Shown: positions 18,395 to 27,637 of the stretch, one piece after another
Layout: every line of letters begins with the position of its first letter
Numbering within the stretch: the first letter of the stretch is position 1
NCBI RefSeq assembly: GCF_005049235.1
Contig: NZ_SUMD01000004.1
Location: 186,001-250,000 of the forward strand
From: Rhodococcus oryzae
GTDB lineage: Bacteria > Actinomycetota > Actinomycetes > Mycobacteriales > Mycobacteriaceae
Direction: 5' to 3'
DNA length: 64,000 bases
Translations under genes and position numbers: made by a program
Notes under the pieces: model-generated
Databases searched by the model: none
Seen by the model: the letters and a program-made list of their open reading frames with translations, nothing else
What the model was told of the DNA's origin: nothing

Positions 18395-20649
18395 CCACCC
18401 GCGAGGTCAAGCACGTGATCGGCAGCTTCGCCGACGTGCCGCTGACGGATCCCGACTTCCCGGCGCCGCAGGCACCGACCGCCGACGAGGCGACCGCCCA
18501 CATCGCGGAGGCCGCGGCTGCGAATCACTACACCGCCGATCAGGTGGTGTGGTCCACCCCCGAGGGCATCGACGTCAAGCCGGTCTACACCCAGGTCGAT
18601 CGAGACGCGGCACAGGCGCAGGGCTACCCGCTCGACAGCTTCCCCGGTGCGGCCCCGTTCCTGCGCGGGCCCTACCCGACGATGTACGTCAACCAGCCGT
18701 GGACCATCCGCCAGTACGCCGGATTCTCCACCGCCGCCGAGTCGAACGCCTTCTACCGGCGCAACCTCGCGTCCGGCCAGAAGGGTCTGTCCGTCGCCTT
18801 CGACCTGGCGACTCACCGCGGCTACGACTCCGACCACCCGCGCGTCCAGGGTGACGTCGGAATGGCCGGTGTGGCAATCGATTCCATCCTCGACATGCGT
18901 CAGCTCTTCGACGGTATCGACCTGTCGCAGGTGTCGGTGTCGATGACCATGAACGGCGCGGTGCTGCCGATCCTCGCGCTCTACGTCGCCGCGGCGGCCG
19001 AGCAGGGCGTCACGCCGGACAAGCTGGCCGGAACCATTCAGAACGACATTCTGAAAGAGTTCATGGTCCGTAACACCTACATCTACCCGCCCAAGCCGTC
19101 CATGCGGATCATCTCCGACATCTTCGCGTACACCAGTGCCGAGATGCCGAAGTACAACTCGATCTCCATCTCCGGCTATCACATTCAGGAAGCCGGGGCG
19201 ACGGCCGACCTGGAGCTGGCCTACACGCTCGCCGACGGTGTCGAATACATCCGGGCCGGGCTCGACGCGGGCATGGACATCGATGCCTTCGCGCCGCGAC
19301 TGTCCTTCTTCTGGGCAATCGGCATGAACTTCTTCATGGAGGTCGCGAAACTGCGGGCCGGCCGACTGCTGTGGGCCGAACTGGTCGCCAAGTTCGATCC
19401 CAAGAGCAGCAAGTCGCTCTCGCTCCGCACCCACTCGCAGACCTCGGGCTGGTCGCTCACCGCGCAGGACGTGTTCAACAACGTGCCGCGCACCTGCATC
19501 GAGGCGATGGCCGCGACCCAGGGCCACACCCAGTCGCTGCACACCAACGCACTCGACGAGGCCATCGCGCTGCCGACCGACTTCTCGGCCCGCATCGCCC
19601 GCAACACCCAGCTGCTGCTGCAGCAGGAGTCGGGCACCACGCGGCCGATCGACCCGTGGGGCGGCTCGCACTATGTCGAGTGGCTGACCAACGAACTGGC
19701 GAACCGCGCCCGCGCGCACATCGCCGAGGTCGAGGCGGCAGGCGGCATGGCGCAGGCCATCGGCGAGGGCATCCCGAAGCTGCGCATCGAGGAGGCCGCC
19801 GCCCGCACCCAGGCCCGCATCGACTCCGGCCGCCAGCCGCTGGTCGGCGTCAACAAGTACGTGCCGGACGAGCCCGACAGCATCGAGGTGCTCAAGGTCG
19901 AGAACTCGAAGGTGCGCGCCGAGCAGCTCGCCAAGCTCGAGCGCTTGCGGTCCGAGCGGGACGAGGCCGCGACGCAGGCCGCGCTGGCCGAGCTCACCAG
20001 GGCCGCCGCCTCGACCGAGGGCGGCATGGAGAACAACCTGCTGGCCCTCGCCGTCGTCGCTGCCCGCGCCATGGCGACGGTCGGCGAGATCTCCGACGCG
20101 CTGGAGAAGGTGTACGGGCGTCACCAGGCCGAGATCCGGACCATCAGTGGTGTGTACCGGGACGAGGCCGGAAAGGCGGAGAACATCGCCACCGCAACGG
20201 AACTCGTTGAGAAGTTCGCCGACTCGGAGGGCCGTCGCCCCCGCATCCTGGTCGCCAAGATGGGCCAGGACGGACACGACAGAGGCCAGAAGGTGATCGC
20301 CACGGCGTTCGCGGATCTCGGCTTCGACGTCGACGTGGGACCGCTGTTCCAGACCCCCGACGAGGTGGCCAACCAGGCCGCCGACGCCGACGTGCACGTG
20401 GTCGGTGTCTCCTCCCTGGCCGCCGGACACCTGACCCTGGTGCCTGCGCTCCGGGAGGCGCTCGCCGCGGTGGGACGGCCCGACATCATGGTCGTGGTCG
20501 GCGGCGTCATCCCGCCCGGCGATTTCGACGAGCTGTACCAGGCCGGCGCGGCCGCGATCTTCCCGCCCGGAACGGTGATCGCGGATGCGGCCACCGGCCT
20601 GCTGGAGAAGCTGGCCGCGCAGTTGGGGCACGATCTGAGTGCCAGCTGA
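18391..20649 (+). CDS. mutB: Methylmalonyl-CoA mutase large catalytic subunit
   Basis: Catalytic subunit of adenosylcobalamin-dependent methylmalonyl-CoA mutase. 752 residues. N-terminal TIM barrel with GPYPTMY and RQYAGFSTA near the active site, then a linker, then the C-terminal cobalamin domain with DGHDRG, whose His629 is the lower axial ligand to cobalt. ATG overlaps the mutA stop by 4 bases. Its stop lies 11 bases inside the following meaB gene, so all three are coupled. Equivalent of Rv1493. Confidence 0.97.
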   Translation: MTTREVKHVIGSFADVPLTDPDFPAPQAPTADEATAHIAEAAAANHYTADQVVWSTPEGIDVKPVYTQVDRDAAQAQGYPLDSFPGAAPFLRGPYPTMYVNQPWTIRQYAGFSTAAESNAFYRRNLASGQKGLSVAFDLATHRGYDSDHPRVQGDVGMAGVAIDSILDMRQLFDGIDLSQVSVSMTMNGAVLPILALYVAAAAEQGVTPDKLAGTIQNDILKEFMVRNTYIYPPKPSMRIISDIFAYTSAEMPKYNSISISGYHIQEAGATADLELAYTLADGVEYIRAGLDAGMDIDAFAPRLSFFWAIGMNFFMEVAKLRAGRLLWAELVAKFDPKSSKSLSLRTHSQTSGWSLTAQDVFNNVPRTCIEAMAATQGHTQSLHTNALDEAIALPTDFSARIARNTQLLLQQESGTTRPIDPWGGSHYVEWLTNELANRARAHIAEVEAAGGMAQAIGEGIPKLRIEEAAARTQARIDSGRQPLVGVNKYVPDEPDSIEVLKVENSKVRAEQLAKLERLRSERDEAATQAALAELTRAAASTEGGMENNLLALAVVAARAMATVGEISDALEKVYGRHQAEIRTISGVYRDEAGKAENIATATELVEKFADSEGRRPRILVAKMGQDGHDRGQKVIATAFADLGFDVDVGPLFQTPDEVANQAADADVHVVGVSSLAAGHLTLVPALREALAAVGRPDIMVVVGGVIPPGDFDELYQAGAAAIFPPGTVIADAATGLLEKLAAQLGHDLSAS

Positions 20650-21631
20650 CAGGCCCGCCCTCGATCTGACGGCCCTCGGCGACGCTGTGCTCGCGAACAA
20701 GCGCGCACAGCTCGCGAAGGCCATCACCCTGGTCGAATCGACCAGGGCGGACCACCGGGAGCAGGCGCAGCAGCTGCTGCTGCGCCTGCTCCCGCACGCG
20801 GCCGGCGCGATCCGCGTCGGCATCACCGGCGTGCCGGGGGTGGGCAAGTCGACCACCATCGAGGCGCTCGGCATGCACCTGCTCGAGCTCGGCCACAAGG
20901 TGGCGGTGCTGGCGGTCGACCCCTCCTCGACCCGCACCGGCGGTTCGATCCTGGGCGACAAGACCCGGATGCAGAACCTGTCGGTGCAGCCGAACGCGTA
21001 CATCCGGCCGTCCCCGACCTCCGGCACGCTCGGGGGCGTCGCGAAGGCGACCCGCGAGACCATCGTGCTGCTCGAGGCCGCCGGGTACGACGTGATCCTG
21101 GTCGAGACCGTCGGCGTCGGCCAGTCCGAGGTCACCGTGGCGAACATGGTCGACACCTTCACCTTCCTGACCCTGGCCAGGACCGGCGACCAGCTCCAGG
21201 GCATCAAGAAGGGCGTACTCGAGCTCGCCGACATCGTCACGGTGAACAAGGCCGACGGCAAGCACGCGATCGAGGCGAAGGCCGCCGCGCGGGAGCTCGC
21301 GGGCGCGTTGCGGTTGATCTACCCGCACGATGCGCTCTGGAAGCCGCCGGTGCTGACCATGAGCGCGCTGGAGAACGATGGCGTGGACAAGTTCTGGGAC
21401 ACCGTGCTCCGGCACCGCAAGGTGCTCGGCGACGCGGGGGAACTCGAGGCCAAGCGGCACCAGCAGCAGGTGGACTGGACGTGGTCGATGGTGCACGACC
21501 AGCTGCTCCGCCGGCTCGAGACCGCCCCGGAGGTCAAGGCGATTCGGCACGACGTCGAGCAGCAGGTGCGGGAGGGCTCGCTGACGGCGGCGCTGGCCGC
21601 GCACCAGATCCTGGACGCGTTCGACAAGTAG
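20639..21631 (+). CDS. meaB: MeaB/ArgK-family GTPase chaperone of methylmalonyl-CoA mutase
   Basis: G3E-type GTPase that gates cofactor loading and protects methylmalonyl-CoA mutase. Walker [10 protein letters not shown] at residues 64-72, switch segment [29 protein letters not shown], and the base-recognition motif NKAD. 330 residues. GTG 20639 overlaps the end of mutB by 11 bases, unlike M. tuberculosis, where mazE4-mazF4 lie between mutB and Rv1496. A large hairpin follows directly. Confidence 0.95.
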   Translation: MPADRPALDLTALGDAVLANKRAQLAKAITLVESTRADHREQAQQLLLRLLPHAAGAIRVGITGVPGVGKSTTIEALGMHLLELGHKVAVLAVDPSSTRTGGSILGDKTRMQNLSVQPNAYIRPSPTSGTLGGVAKATRETIVLLEAAGYDVILVETVGVGQSEVTVANMVDTFTFLTLARTGDQLQGIKKGVLELADIVTVNKADGKHAIEAKAAARELAGALRLIYPHDALWKPPVLTMSALENDGVDKFWDTVLRHRKVLGDAGELEAKRHQQQVDWTWSMVHDQLLRRLETAPEVKAIRHDVEQQVREGSLTAALAAHQILDAFDK

Positions 21632-21703
21632 GCGCTGCGCGCCCGTGCGCGGTTAACGAGTCTCTGGACTCGCGAACCGCGCACGGGCGGCGAAGCCGCC
21701 TAC
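21628..21703. terminator. Large hairpin between convergent meaB and nucleoside hydrolase genes
   Basis: Nested perfect inverted repeats: CGCCCGTGCGCGGTT (21640-21654) with AACCGCGCACGGGCG (21675-21689), an inner CGAGTC/GACTCG pair (21657-21662 and 21667-21672), and an outer GTAGGCG/CGCCTAC pair (21628-21634 and 21697-21703). No T-tract. It starts at the meaB stop, and most of it lies inside the last codons of the opposite gene, so it can end transcription from both sides. Confidence 0.65.
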
Positions 21704-22720
21704 GCGCTCGATGAGGTGGTCGAAGAACGCGGCCGGGTCGGTGCCGACGGCGATGTCCGCGTTAGGCCCTCGGCCCCACATGCCGGTCCAGTCGGCCACG
21801 GTGGTGCCGCGGGTGAGGGTGCCCTCGAGTTCGACGTCCACGGTCGCCGGGCGGGTGACGGCCAGGCCGGGATTCAGCGCGAGGGCCGCGGCGAACGGGT
21901 CGTGCATGTGCGCGAGGAAGCCCTGGCCGTGGTCGCGGTGGAACTCGAGGTAGAACCGCACCGCGTCCGACAGGTGCCGCACGATGGGATTGGACGTGCG
22001 CGAGCGGGTTCCGGGCGGGTCCTGTTCGGTGATGAGCTCGGCGGGTTCGCTCCCGGCCGCCTGGGCGAGCAGGCGGAGGTGCTCCGGCCGCATCTCGATC
22101 GTCTCGGTGACGTCGAGCGGGCAGATCAGCGGCCGACGGTCGGCGGGGACCACCGAGAAGGCCGCGAAGACCTCCTGCGCGGCCTCCGGGTCGACGAAGA
22201 TGTTCCACTCGCAGGTCGGGGTGGTGTTCCCTGGATGGTTGAACACCCCGCCCATCACGACGAGACGCTTGAGCAGGTGGGGGAGCTCGGGCTCGAGCCG
22301 CAGCGCCAGAGCGAGATTGGTGAGCGGCCCGGTGACCAGCCCGGTCACCGAGCCAGGGCGCTCGCGCGCGATCTCGACCCAGGCGCGGGCCGAGCTGCGG
22401 TCCGACGGTCCGCGGGACGAGTGCGGCAGCTCGGCGTACCCGATGCCCTGTGGCCCGTGGGTGTCCTCGGTGGTCCGCAACGGGATTCGCAGCGGTGTGG
22501 GGGACCCGACGGTGACCTCGATGTCGGTCCGGCCGCACAGGTCCAGCCACGCCAGGTTGTTCGCGGCCACCTGCGCGACGGGCACGTTGCCGCCGGTGCT
22601 GGCGATCGTGAGGATCTCCGCCTCGGGGCTGGCGAGCAGGTAGAGCAGCGCCAGTGAATCGTCGATGCCGGTGTCGACGTCGACGAACAGAGGCACGCTG
22701 GAGCGCTCGGGACGGGTCAT
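21653..22720 (-). CDS. Inosine/uridine-preferring nucleoside hydrolase
   Basis: Hydrolyses the N-glycosidic bond of ribonucleosides for base salvage. The calcium-binding signature DVDTGIDDSLALLY is at residues 14-27; GGxxxHPGNTTPTCEWN (about 172 on) forms the rest of the site. 355 residues. ATG 22720 comes one base after the stop of the OsmC gene, so translation is coupled. The last codons lie within a large hairpin. Nucleoside preference cannot be read from sequence. Confidence 0.9.
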   Translation of the reverse strand: MTRPERSSVPLFVDVDTGIDDSLALLYLLASPEAEILTIASTGGNVPVAQVAANNLAWLDLCGRTDIEVTVGSPTPLRIPLRTTEDTHGPQGIGYAELPHSSRGPSDRSSARAWVEIARERPGSVTGLVTGPLTNLALALRLEPELPHLLKRLVVMGGVFNHPGNTTPTCEWNIFVDPEAAQEVFAAFSVVPADRRPLICPLDVTETIEMRPEHLRLLAQAAGSEPAELITEQDPPGTRSRTSNPIVRHLSDAVRFYLEFHRDHGQGFLAHMHDPFAAALALNPGLAVTRPATVDVELEGTLTRGTTVADWTGMWGRGPNADIAVGTDPAAFFDHLIERVGGFAARARFASPETR

Positions 22721-22721
22721 C

Positions 22722-23192
22722 TCAGGCCCCCACGAGGGCGGTGGGCCGGTGGTGCACCGGGAAGTTCACCGAGCGGGCGATGAAGCACTTCTCGTGCGCG
22801 GCCGTGTGCAACTCCGGCAGCTTCGGGAGCATGTCGGCGCTCGCTACCGTGACCTCCGGCCGCAGGACCACCTCCGCGAACTGTCCAGCCCCGCTTGGCT
22901 CCTCGGTCATCGTCCCGATCGGGCGGTCGAGGTAGTCGGTCACCACAACGCCCGCGAGGGCGGCGAGGTTCAGGAACCAGAGCATGTGGCACTGCGACAG
23001 GGCGGCGACCAGCAGTTCCTCCGGGTTCCACCGCGTTGGGTCGCCCCGGAACGCGGGATCCGAGCTGCCCGCCAGGTCCGGCTTGCCGTCCGCGGTCACC
23101 AGATGCTCGCGGCCGTAGGCGCGCGGGTCGGCGGTGCCCGTCCCGTGGTTGCCGGTCCAGGTGACGGTCAGTTCGTAGTGGTGGTCGCGCAC
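22722..23192 (-). CDS. OsmC-family peroxiredoxin-like protein
   Basis: OsmC/Ohr-type thiol peroxidase fold. The two redox cysteines are present, in SQCHMLWFL and EKCFIARSV. 156 residues from GTG 23192, which has GAGAGGA just upstream on the coding strand; the frame is open further to 23636, but that stretch overlaps the upstream gene in another frame. Middle gene of an apparent CoA transferase, OsmC, nucleoside hydrolase run; one base separates it from the last. Confidence 0.87.
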   Translation of the reverse strand: MRDHHYELTVTWTGNHGTGTADPRAYGREHLVTADGKPDLAGSSDPAFRGDPTRWNPEELLVAALSQCHMLWFLNLAALAGVVVTDYLDRPIGTMTEEPSGAGQFAEVVLRPEVTVASADMLPKLPELHTAAHEKCFIARSVNFPVHHRPTALVGA

Positions 23193-23248
23193 GTGGAAGA
23201 TCCTCTCAGATCCGGTGTGTGACGGGTCCGTCTGTTTCCCAGGACGGG

Positions 23249-24589
23249 TCAGATCCAGTGGGGCGCATCGGATCCCCAGTCGTGTGCGGGGTAGGGATAC
23301 TGCGGGTGGCTTGGCAGCGGTGGGCGCGCGGAGGTGACGGCACCGTGGGTGGCGGTGGTAGCGGGGCCGGGAACCCGCGGCTCCGCAGGATCGGGCACCC
23401 GGCCCGGCGCGTCGAGCAGCCAGCGGGCGGTCCGGGCGAGTGCCACCGACACCGAACGTCCCCGTCCGTCCACGGCGCGTAATGCCAGCGCGTCCACGAT
23501 GCCGGCGGCCAACAGGTACCCGCTGGCATGGTCGAGCGCCTGCACCGGCAGCGCGCCCGGATGCAGGCCGCCCTCGGCAAGGGAGATCCCGGAGGCGGCT
23601 TGGACGATGCTGTCGAACCCGCGCCGATGTGCCCACGGACCGTCGGTGCCCCAGGCGCTGACGGAGCCGTGCACGAGGCCCGAGGTGCCCTCGTGCAGCC
23701 CGAACCTGTCCAGACTGCCCGGCCGGTAGCCCGTGACCAGCACGTCAGCCGTCGCGAGCAGTGCATGGATGGCGTCGGCGCCGTCGGCACTCGCGAGGTC
23801 GAGCAGCGCCGAACGCTTGCCCTGGCCGGTGTCGCGGTGCTGCCAGTCGATCTCGTGCAGCTGCGGTGGGTCCACCCGCAGTACCTGCGCGCCGAGCAGT
23901 GCAAGAGCCCGTGCCGCGACCGGTCCCGCGAGCACCCGCGTCAGGTCCAGAACTCGGAGCCCGGCCAACGGTCGCAGCGGATCGGTGGTCAGTGGTGTCG
24001 GACCGGTGAAGGTCGCTCCGGAGGTCGTGTCCATCCGTACGATCGGCCCCGCGCCGGAGGCGATGCCCTGTGGATGCCTGGTCCACTCGGCCTCGGTGCG
24101 CACTCGTGCCGCGACGGCCCCCGCCTCGGCGGCACGGTCCTCGATCTCCTGTGCGGACAGCGTTCCGATGCGGGACGAGAGGAGGCCGGCATCGGAGTCC
24201 TCGGGCAGGTCCAGCGCCTCCAGGAGCCGGACGCGGTGGTGCGGGTAGTTGGCATGTGTCCGGACCCACGCGTCGGATGCGGCGAAGAACCCCGACATCG
24301 GCGCGAAACCGGGCACCGGGTCACCGTCGATGCGCATCATCCGGTCGCCCGCGAACGAGGCCGCGATCCGCTCCGGGTCGAGGCTCCAGCGGTGCGGTTC
24401 CTGGCCACGCACGACGAGCAGTCGGTCGAGGGCGGAGGCCAGTGCGCCGACGGACCCCAGGGCGAGGGCGGCTGTCGGCAAGCGGGATGTCAGGAAGCCG
24501 TCGCCGGGTGGGAAGCCCACCCGCCCCGGGTCGCGCGTCAGCCCACATCCGTTCGCGTAGTCGGTGACGAGTAGCTCCCCAGACGCCAT
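23249..24589 (-). CDS. Class III CoA-transferase (CaiB/BaiF family)
   Basis: Family III CoA-transferase fold with partial duplication: an N-terminal piece (residues 1-170) with PTAALALGSVGALASALDRL, then a second half starting PLAGLRVLDLTRVLAGPVAAR, the hallmark of the family, with TGYRPGSLDRFGL and GFDSIVQAASGIS. The usual catalytic Asp region after the nucleotide loop is not obvious, so activity is uncertain. ATG 24589 chosen (MASGELL); the frame stays open to 24673. 446 residues. Substrate unknown. Confidence 0.78.
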   Translation of the reverse strand: MASGELLVTDYANGCGLTRDPGRVGFPPGDGFLTSRLPTAALALGSVGALASALDRLLVVRGQEPHRWSLDPERIAASFAGDRMMRIDGDPVPGFAPMSGFFAASDAWVRTHANYPHHRVRLLEALDLPEDSDAGLLSSRIGTLSAQEIEDRAAEAGAVAARVRTEAEWTRHPQGIASGAGPIVRMDTTSGATFTGPTPLTTDPLRPLAGLRVLDLTRVLAGPVAARALALLGAQVLRVDPPQLHEIDWQHRDTGQGKRSALLDLASADGADAIHALLATADVLVTGYRPGSLDRFGLHEGTSGLVHGSVSAWGTDGPWAHRRGFDSIVQAASGISLAEGGLHPGALPVQALDHASGYLLAAGIVDALALRAVDGRGRSVSVALARTARWLLDAPGRVPDPAEPRVPGPATTATHGAVTSARPPLPSHPQYPYPAHDWGSDAPHWI

Positions 24590-24742
24590 CCCTGGACGGT
24601 ATACCCGCCGCTCGCATGGGCGGATGATTGCCGACCCCGACACCGACGCTCGGACGCGGCACCCTCGCCGCACTCATGTCGGTGCTCATCGCGGCGGGCG
24701 TGCTCACGGCCGCACGCGCGGCCGCGAGCGGCCCCGTCGTGA

Positions 24743-25984
24743 CTAGTTCCGCCGGGCGCTGATCTCGAAGCCCGCGGTGCGCAGCCGGTCCACGAGTGGG
24801 TCGCCGATCGCCGTCGCGGGCGTCAGCACGCCGGCCGCGTCGGGCAGGGCGTCCCGGTCGAGCGCGAGGGCGAGGGCCGATTCGCCGAGCATCACCGCGG
24901 TCGCGGCGTAGCCCGGGTCGCCCTTCGCCCGCACCCGGGCGACGTAGCGGGCGCCGGTGCTGGTGGTGGTGTAGGTATCGGTCGTGAAGTGGCCCGCGGC
25001 CCTGGCCTTCTCGCTCGGCCCCTCGCCGGGCTTGGGCAGCACCCGGTCCAGGACGTACCGGGTGGGGCCGAAGGCGAGGCCGGCCATCAGGGCGCCGAGG
25101 CCGGCCGATACCCCGGCCGCGAAGACGGGCGAGAGCACCGACTGCCCGACGCTCATCACCTCGCGGTACCGGAACGCGCGGCCGTACTCCCACTTGCGCA
25201 GCGCATTGCTCCGACGCACGACCCTGGTGTTGGTCGAGCCCATGACGAACGGTGCGGTGCGGCCGCCGAGGCCGGGCGCGATGTCCGAGCCCTTCAGCAT
25301 CTCGACGTCGGACTGGCGGCCGAGGTCGGGTTCGGACGCCGGGTCCGGGCTCAGCGAGTACGGGTTCACGGCGATGCGGCGCGCCGACTTGTCGGCCTTG
25401 ACGGTGTCGACGAGGTTGCGCATCGAGTCGATGGTGCCGCCGCTGACGCCGCCGCGCAGCGAGCTGACCACCATCGTGGTGTCGGTGAGGTCGCCCTCTC
25501 CGTCGGCAGCGACCTGCTGGTGCAGGACGTGCACGCCGATGTCGGAGGGGATCGAGTCGAACCCGCAGGAATGCACGATCCGGGCGCCGGAGGCGACCGC
25601 GACATCGTGGAACCTGTCGATGCTCTCGCGGCCGAACAACACCTCGCCGCTGAGGTCGACATAGTCGGTGCCCGCCTCGGCGCAGGCCCGGACCAGGTCG
25701 ATTCCGTACTTGGCGTACGGGCCGACGGTGGTGATCACGACGTGGGCGGACTCGGCGAGCGCGGTCAGGGAGGTCGGATCGTCCGCGTTCGCGACGATGA
25801 TCGGCCACTGCGCGGCGGCAGGGCCGAGTTCGGCCCGCACCGTCTCCAGCTTGGCCGTGGACCGCCCGGCGAGGCCGATCCGCGCGCTGCGCGGGGCGCT
25901 TCTGGCCAGGTACTGCGCGGTAAGCTTGCCGACGAATCCGGTGGCGCCGTAGACGACGATGTCGAGATCGCGAGTGCGGGTCAT
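24743..25984 (-). CDS. Saccharopine dehydrogenase-like / trans-acting enoyl reductase (Rv2449c-type)
   Basis: 413-residue Rossmann protein beginning DIVVYGATGFVGKLTAQYLA, with GLAGRSTAKL and a central SCGFDSIPSDIGVH motif. This is the family that includes the trans-acting enoyl reductase of phthiocerol and phenolglycolipid synthesis (Rv2953) and its paralogue Rv2449c. A hydrophobic stretch around residues 290-315 suggests membrane association. Substrate is unproven; a lipid enoyl intermediate is a fair guess. ATG 25984; weakly separated (43 bases) from the upstream ligase gene. Confidence 0.85.
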   Translation of the reverse strand: MTRTRDLDIVVYGATGFVGKLTAQYLARSAPRSARIGLAGRSTAKLETVRAELGPAAAQWPIIVANADDPTSLTALAESAHVVITTVGPYAKYGIDLVRACAEAGTDYVDLSGEVLFGRESIDRFHDVAVASGARIVHSCGFDSIPSDIGVHVLHQQVAADGEGDLTDTTMVVSSLRGGVSGGTIDSMRNLVDTVKADKSARRIAVNPYSLSPDPASEPDLGRQSDVEMLKGSDIAPGLGGRTAPFVMGSTNTRVVRRSNALRKWEYGRAFRYREVMSVGQSVLSPVFAAGVSAGLGALMAGLAFGPTRYVLDRVLPKPGEGPSEKARAAGHFTTDTYTTTSTGARYVARVRAKGDPGYAATAVMLGESALALALDRDALPDAAGVLTPATAIGDPLVDRLRTAGFEISARRN

Positions 25985-26027
25985 GTATCAGAACCCTACG
26001 CGGATCGCCTCGTTCGCGGCCGCCTTG

Positions 26028-27521
26028 CTACCAGCTCCACGTGTGCACCGGCTCGCCCGAGTGCATCCGCTCGAGGTACTCGCACAGCATGGCCCTCAGG
26101 GCGCTGTCACGCGACTGACCGGCACGTTCCCGCGCGGCCACGCACTCGCGCTGCCACACTGATCCGCTCCGGGCCGCGCGAGCGCGGCCCTCGATCACGC
26201 CCAGGTACTTGTCGCGCAGGGCGGCGTCGACCCCCAATTCCTCTAGTCCCGCGTCCGCCATCGGCAGCAGCGTGCGCTGCACGAGATCCTGTGGACTCAC
26301 CGCGCGGTTCCCTGGCCACTGCAGCACGGAGTCGAAGCCGTGCCTCGCGCCGACCCGAAGGTTCTCCTCCGCGGCGGCGAACGGCATCTGCGTCCACAGC
26401 GGCCGGTCGGAGCGGGCGAGCGAGCGAAGCGTGCCGTAGTAGAACGCGGCATCGGCGAGGGTGTCGACGATGGTCGGGCCCGCGGGCAGCACGCGGTTCT
26501 CCAGGCGCAGCGGTGTCCGGCCGTCCGTGGGGTCGTAGACCGGCCGATTCCACCGGTAGATCGTTCCGTTGTGCATCGTCAGCTCGGCGAGTTCGGGGGT
26601 GCCGCCGCCCGCGACCACCGCGACCGGGTCCTCTGGCGTCAAATCCGGCAGGAGCGCGGGGAAGTAGCGCGAGTTCTCCTCGAACAGGTCGAATACCGAC
26701 GTTATCCAGCGCTCGCCGAACCACACCCGCGGACGGACCCCCTGATTCTTGAGCTCCGGCGGCCGGGTGTCGGTGGCTTGCTCGAACAACGGGATCCGGG
26801 TTTCGTGCCAGAGGGCCCGCCCGGCGAAGAACGGCGAGTTGGCGGCGAGCACCACCTGGATCCCGGCCAGGATCTGGGCGGCGTTCCAGTGTGCGGCGTA
26901 GGTGGCGGGGGAGACCTGCAGATGCAGTTGGACCGAGGTGCACGCCGCCTCGGGCAGGATCGTGTGGGTCATGGTCGTCAGGTGATCGGACGTGGAGCGG
27001 CCCGGGAGCGGCACCCCCGTGATGCTCAGCTCGATGTCCTCGCCCCTTGCGGCGAGGATCTGTTGCTCCAGGACGGTGTACCGGGTGTCGGACGACATCC
27101 ACTTCTGCTCGAAATGACCCTCACGCAGGGTGGGCAGGATGCCGATCATCGCGAGCCTGCCGCCGGACTCGCGGGCGCGGGCATCCGCGAGGTCGAGCGA
27201 GGCACGCAGGTCGTCCTCGAGTGCGGCGAGATTCGCGCCCGCCAGGGGCCTCGGCTCGACGTTGATCTCGATGTTGAACTGTGCGAGCTCGGACTGATAC
27301 TTCGGGCCCGCGAGGTCGGCGAGCACCGCGGCGTTCACCATGGCGGGCTCGCAGTTCTCGTCGACCAGGTTCAGCTCGATCTCCATGCCCATCTTCGGGC
27401 TGGGGATCTCGGCGGCGTTCTCGAGGAGCGTGGCCAGGGCATCGAGGCAGGCCTGCACCTTCTCGCGGAAGTCCCGCCGGTCCCGGCGCGAGAACTTCAG
27501 CCGTGTCACCTCGTGGCCCAT
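26028..27521 (-). CDS. GCS2-family glutamate-cysteine ligase-like protein
   Basis: Carboxylate-amine ligase of the GCS2 superfamily. 497 residues, longer than the about 370-residue YbdK type. Visible: MGMEIELNLVD (nucleotide/metal strand, about 43-53), FNIEINVEPRPL, SVQLHLQVSP and LENRVLPAGPT. It would join an amino group to a glutamate-like carboxylate using ATP; since these bacteria use mycothiol rather than glutathione, the real product is unclear. ATG 27521 has GAGGAG upstream. A hairpin separates it from the SDR gene. Confidence 0.8.
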   Translation of the reverse strand: MGHEVTRLKFSRRDRRDFREKVQACLDALATLLENAAEIPSPKMGMEIELNLVDENCEPAMVNAAVLADLAGPKYQSELAQFNIEINVEPRPLAGANLAALEDDLRASLDLADARARESGGRLAMIGILPTLREGHFEQKWMSSDTRYTVLEQQILAARGEDIELSITGVPLPGRSTSDHLTTMTHTILPEAACTSVQLHLQVSPATYAAHWNAAQILAGIQVVLAANSPFFAGRALWHETRIPLFEQATDTRPPELKNQGVRPRVWFGERWITSVFDLFEENSRYFPALLPDLTPEDPVAVVAGGGTPELAELTMHNGTIYRWNRPVYDPTDGRTPLRLENRVLPAGPTIVDTLADAAFYYGTLRSLARSDRPLWTQMPFAAAEENLRVGARHGFDSVLQWPGNRAVSPQDLVQRTLLPMADAGLEELGVDAALRDKYLGVIEGRARAARSGSVWQRECVAARERAGQSRDSALRAMLCEYLERMHSGEPVHTWSW

Positions 27522-27561
27522 GGATGCTCCTCGGCCGGTGCTGACGCCCCGGACTCAGTAT

Positions 27562-27591
27562 CCCCGCTTTGGGTCCCGCGCCGAAGCGGGG
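27562..27591 (-). terminator. Hairpin downstream of the SDR gene
   Basis: CCCCGCTT (27562-27569) and AAGCGGGG (27584-27591) form a perfect 8-base stem with a 14-base loop. It lies 46 bases beyond the SDR stop on the minus strand and before the GCS2 gene. No clear T-tract. Confidence 0.5.
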
Positions 27592-27637
27592 CGTTGGCCG
27601 TAGCGACTGCTTGCAGGTCGCTCGAAAGTGTCTGCCG

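Noticed and set aside
17950-21261. A 1103-codon open frame on the minus strand opposite mutA-mutB-meaB
   Set aside because: It is antisense to three well recognised genes, low in recognisable motifs, and the usual artefact of high-GC codon bias.
24628-24762. Short TTG-started frame with one hydrophobic stretch between the CoA-transferase and enoyl reductase genes
   Set aside because: No ribosome site, runs into the opposite gene, and no recognisable family; nothing else is seen in the 153-base gap.
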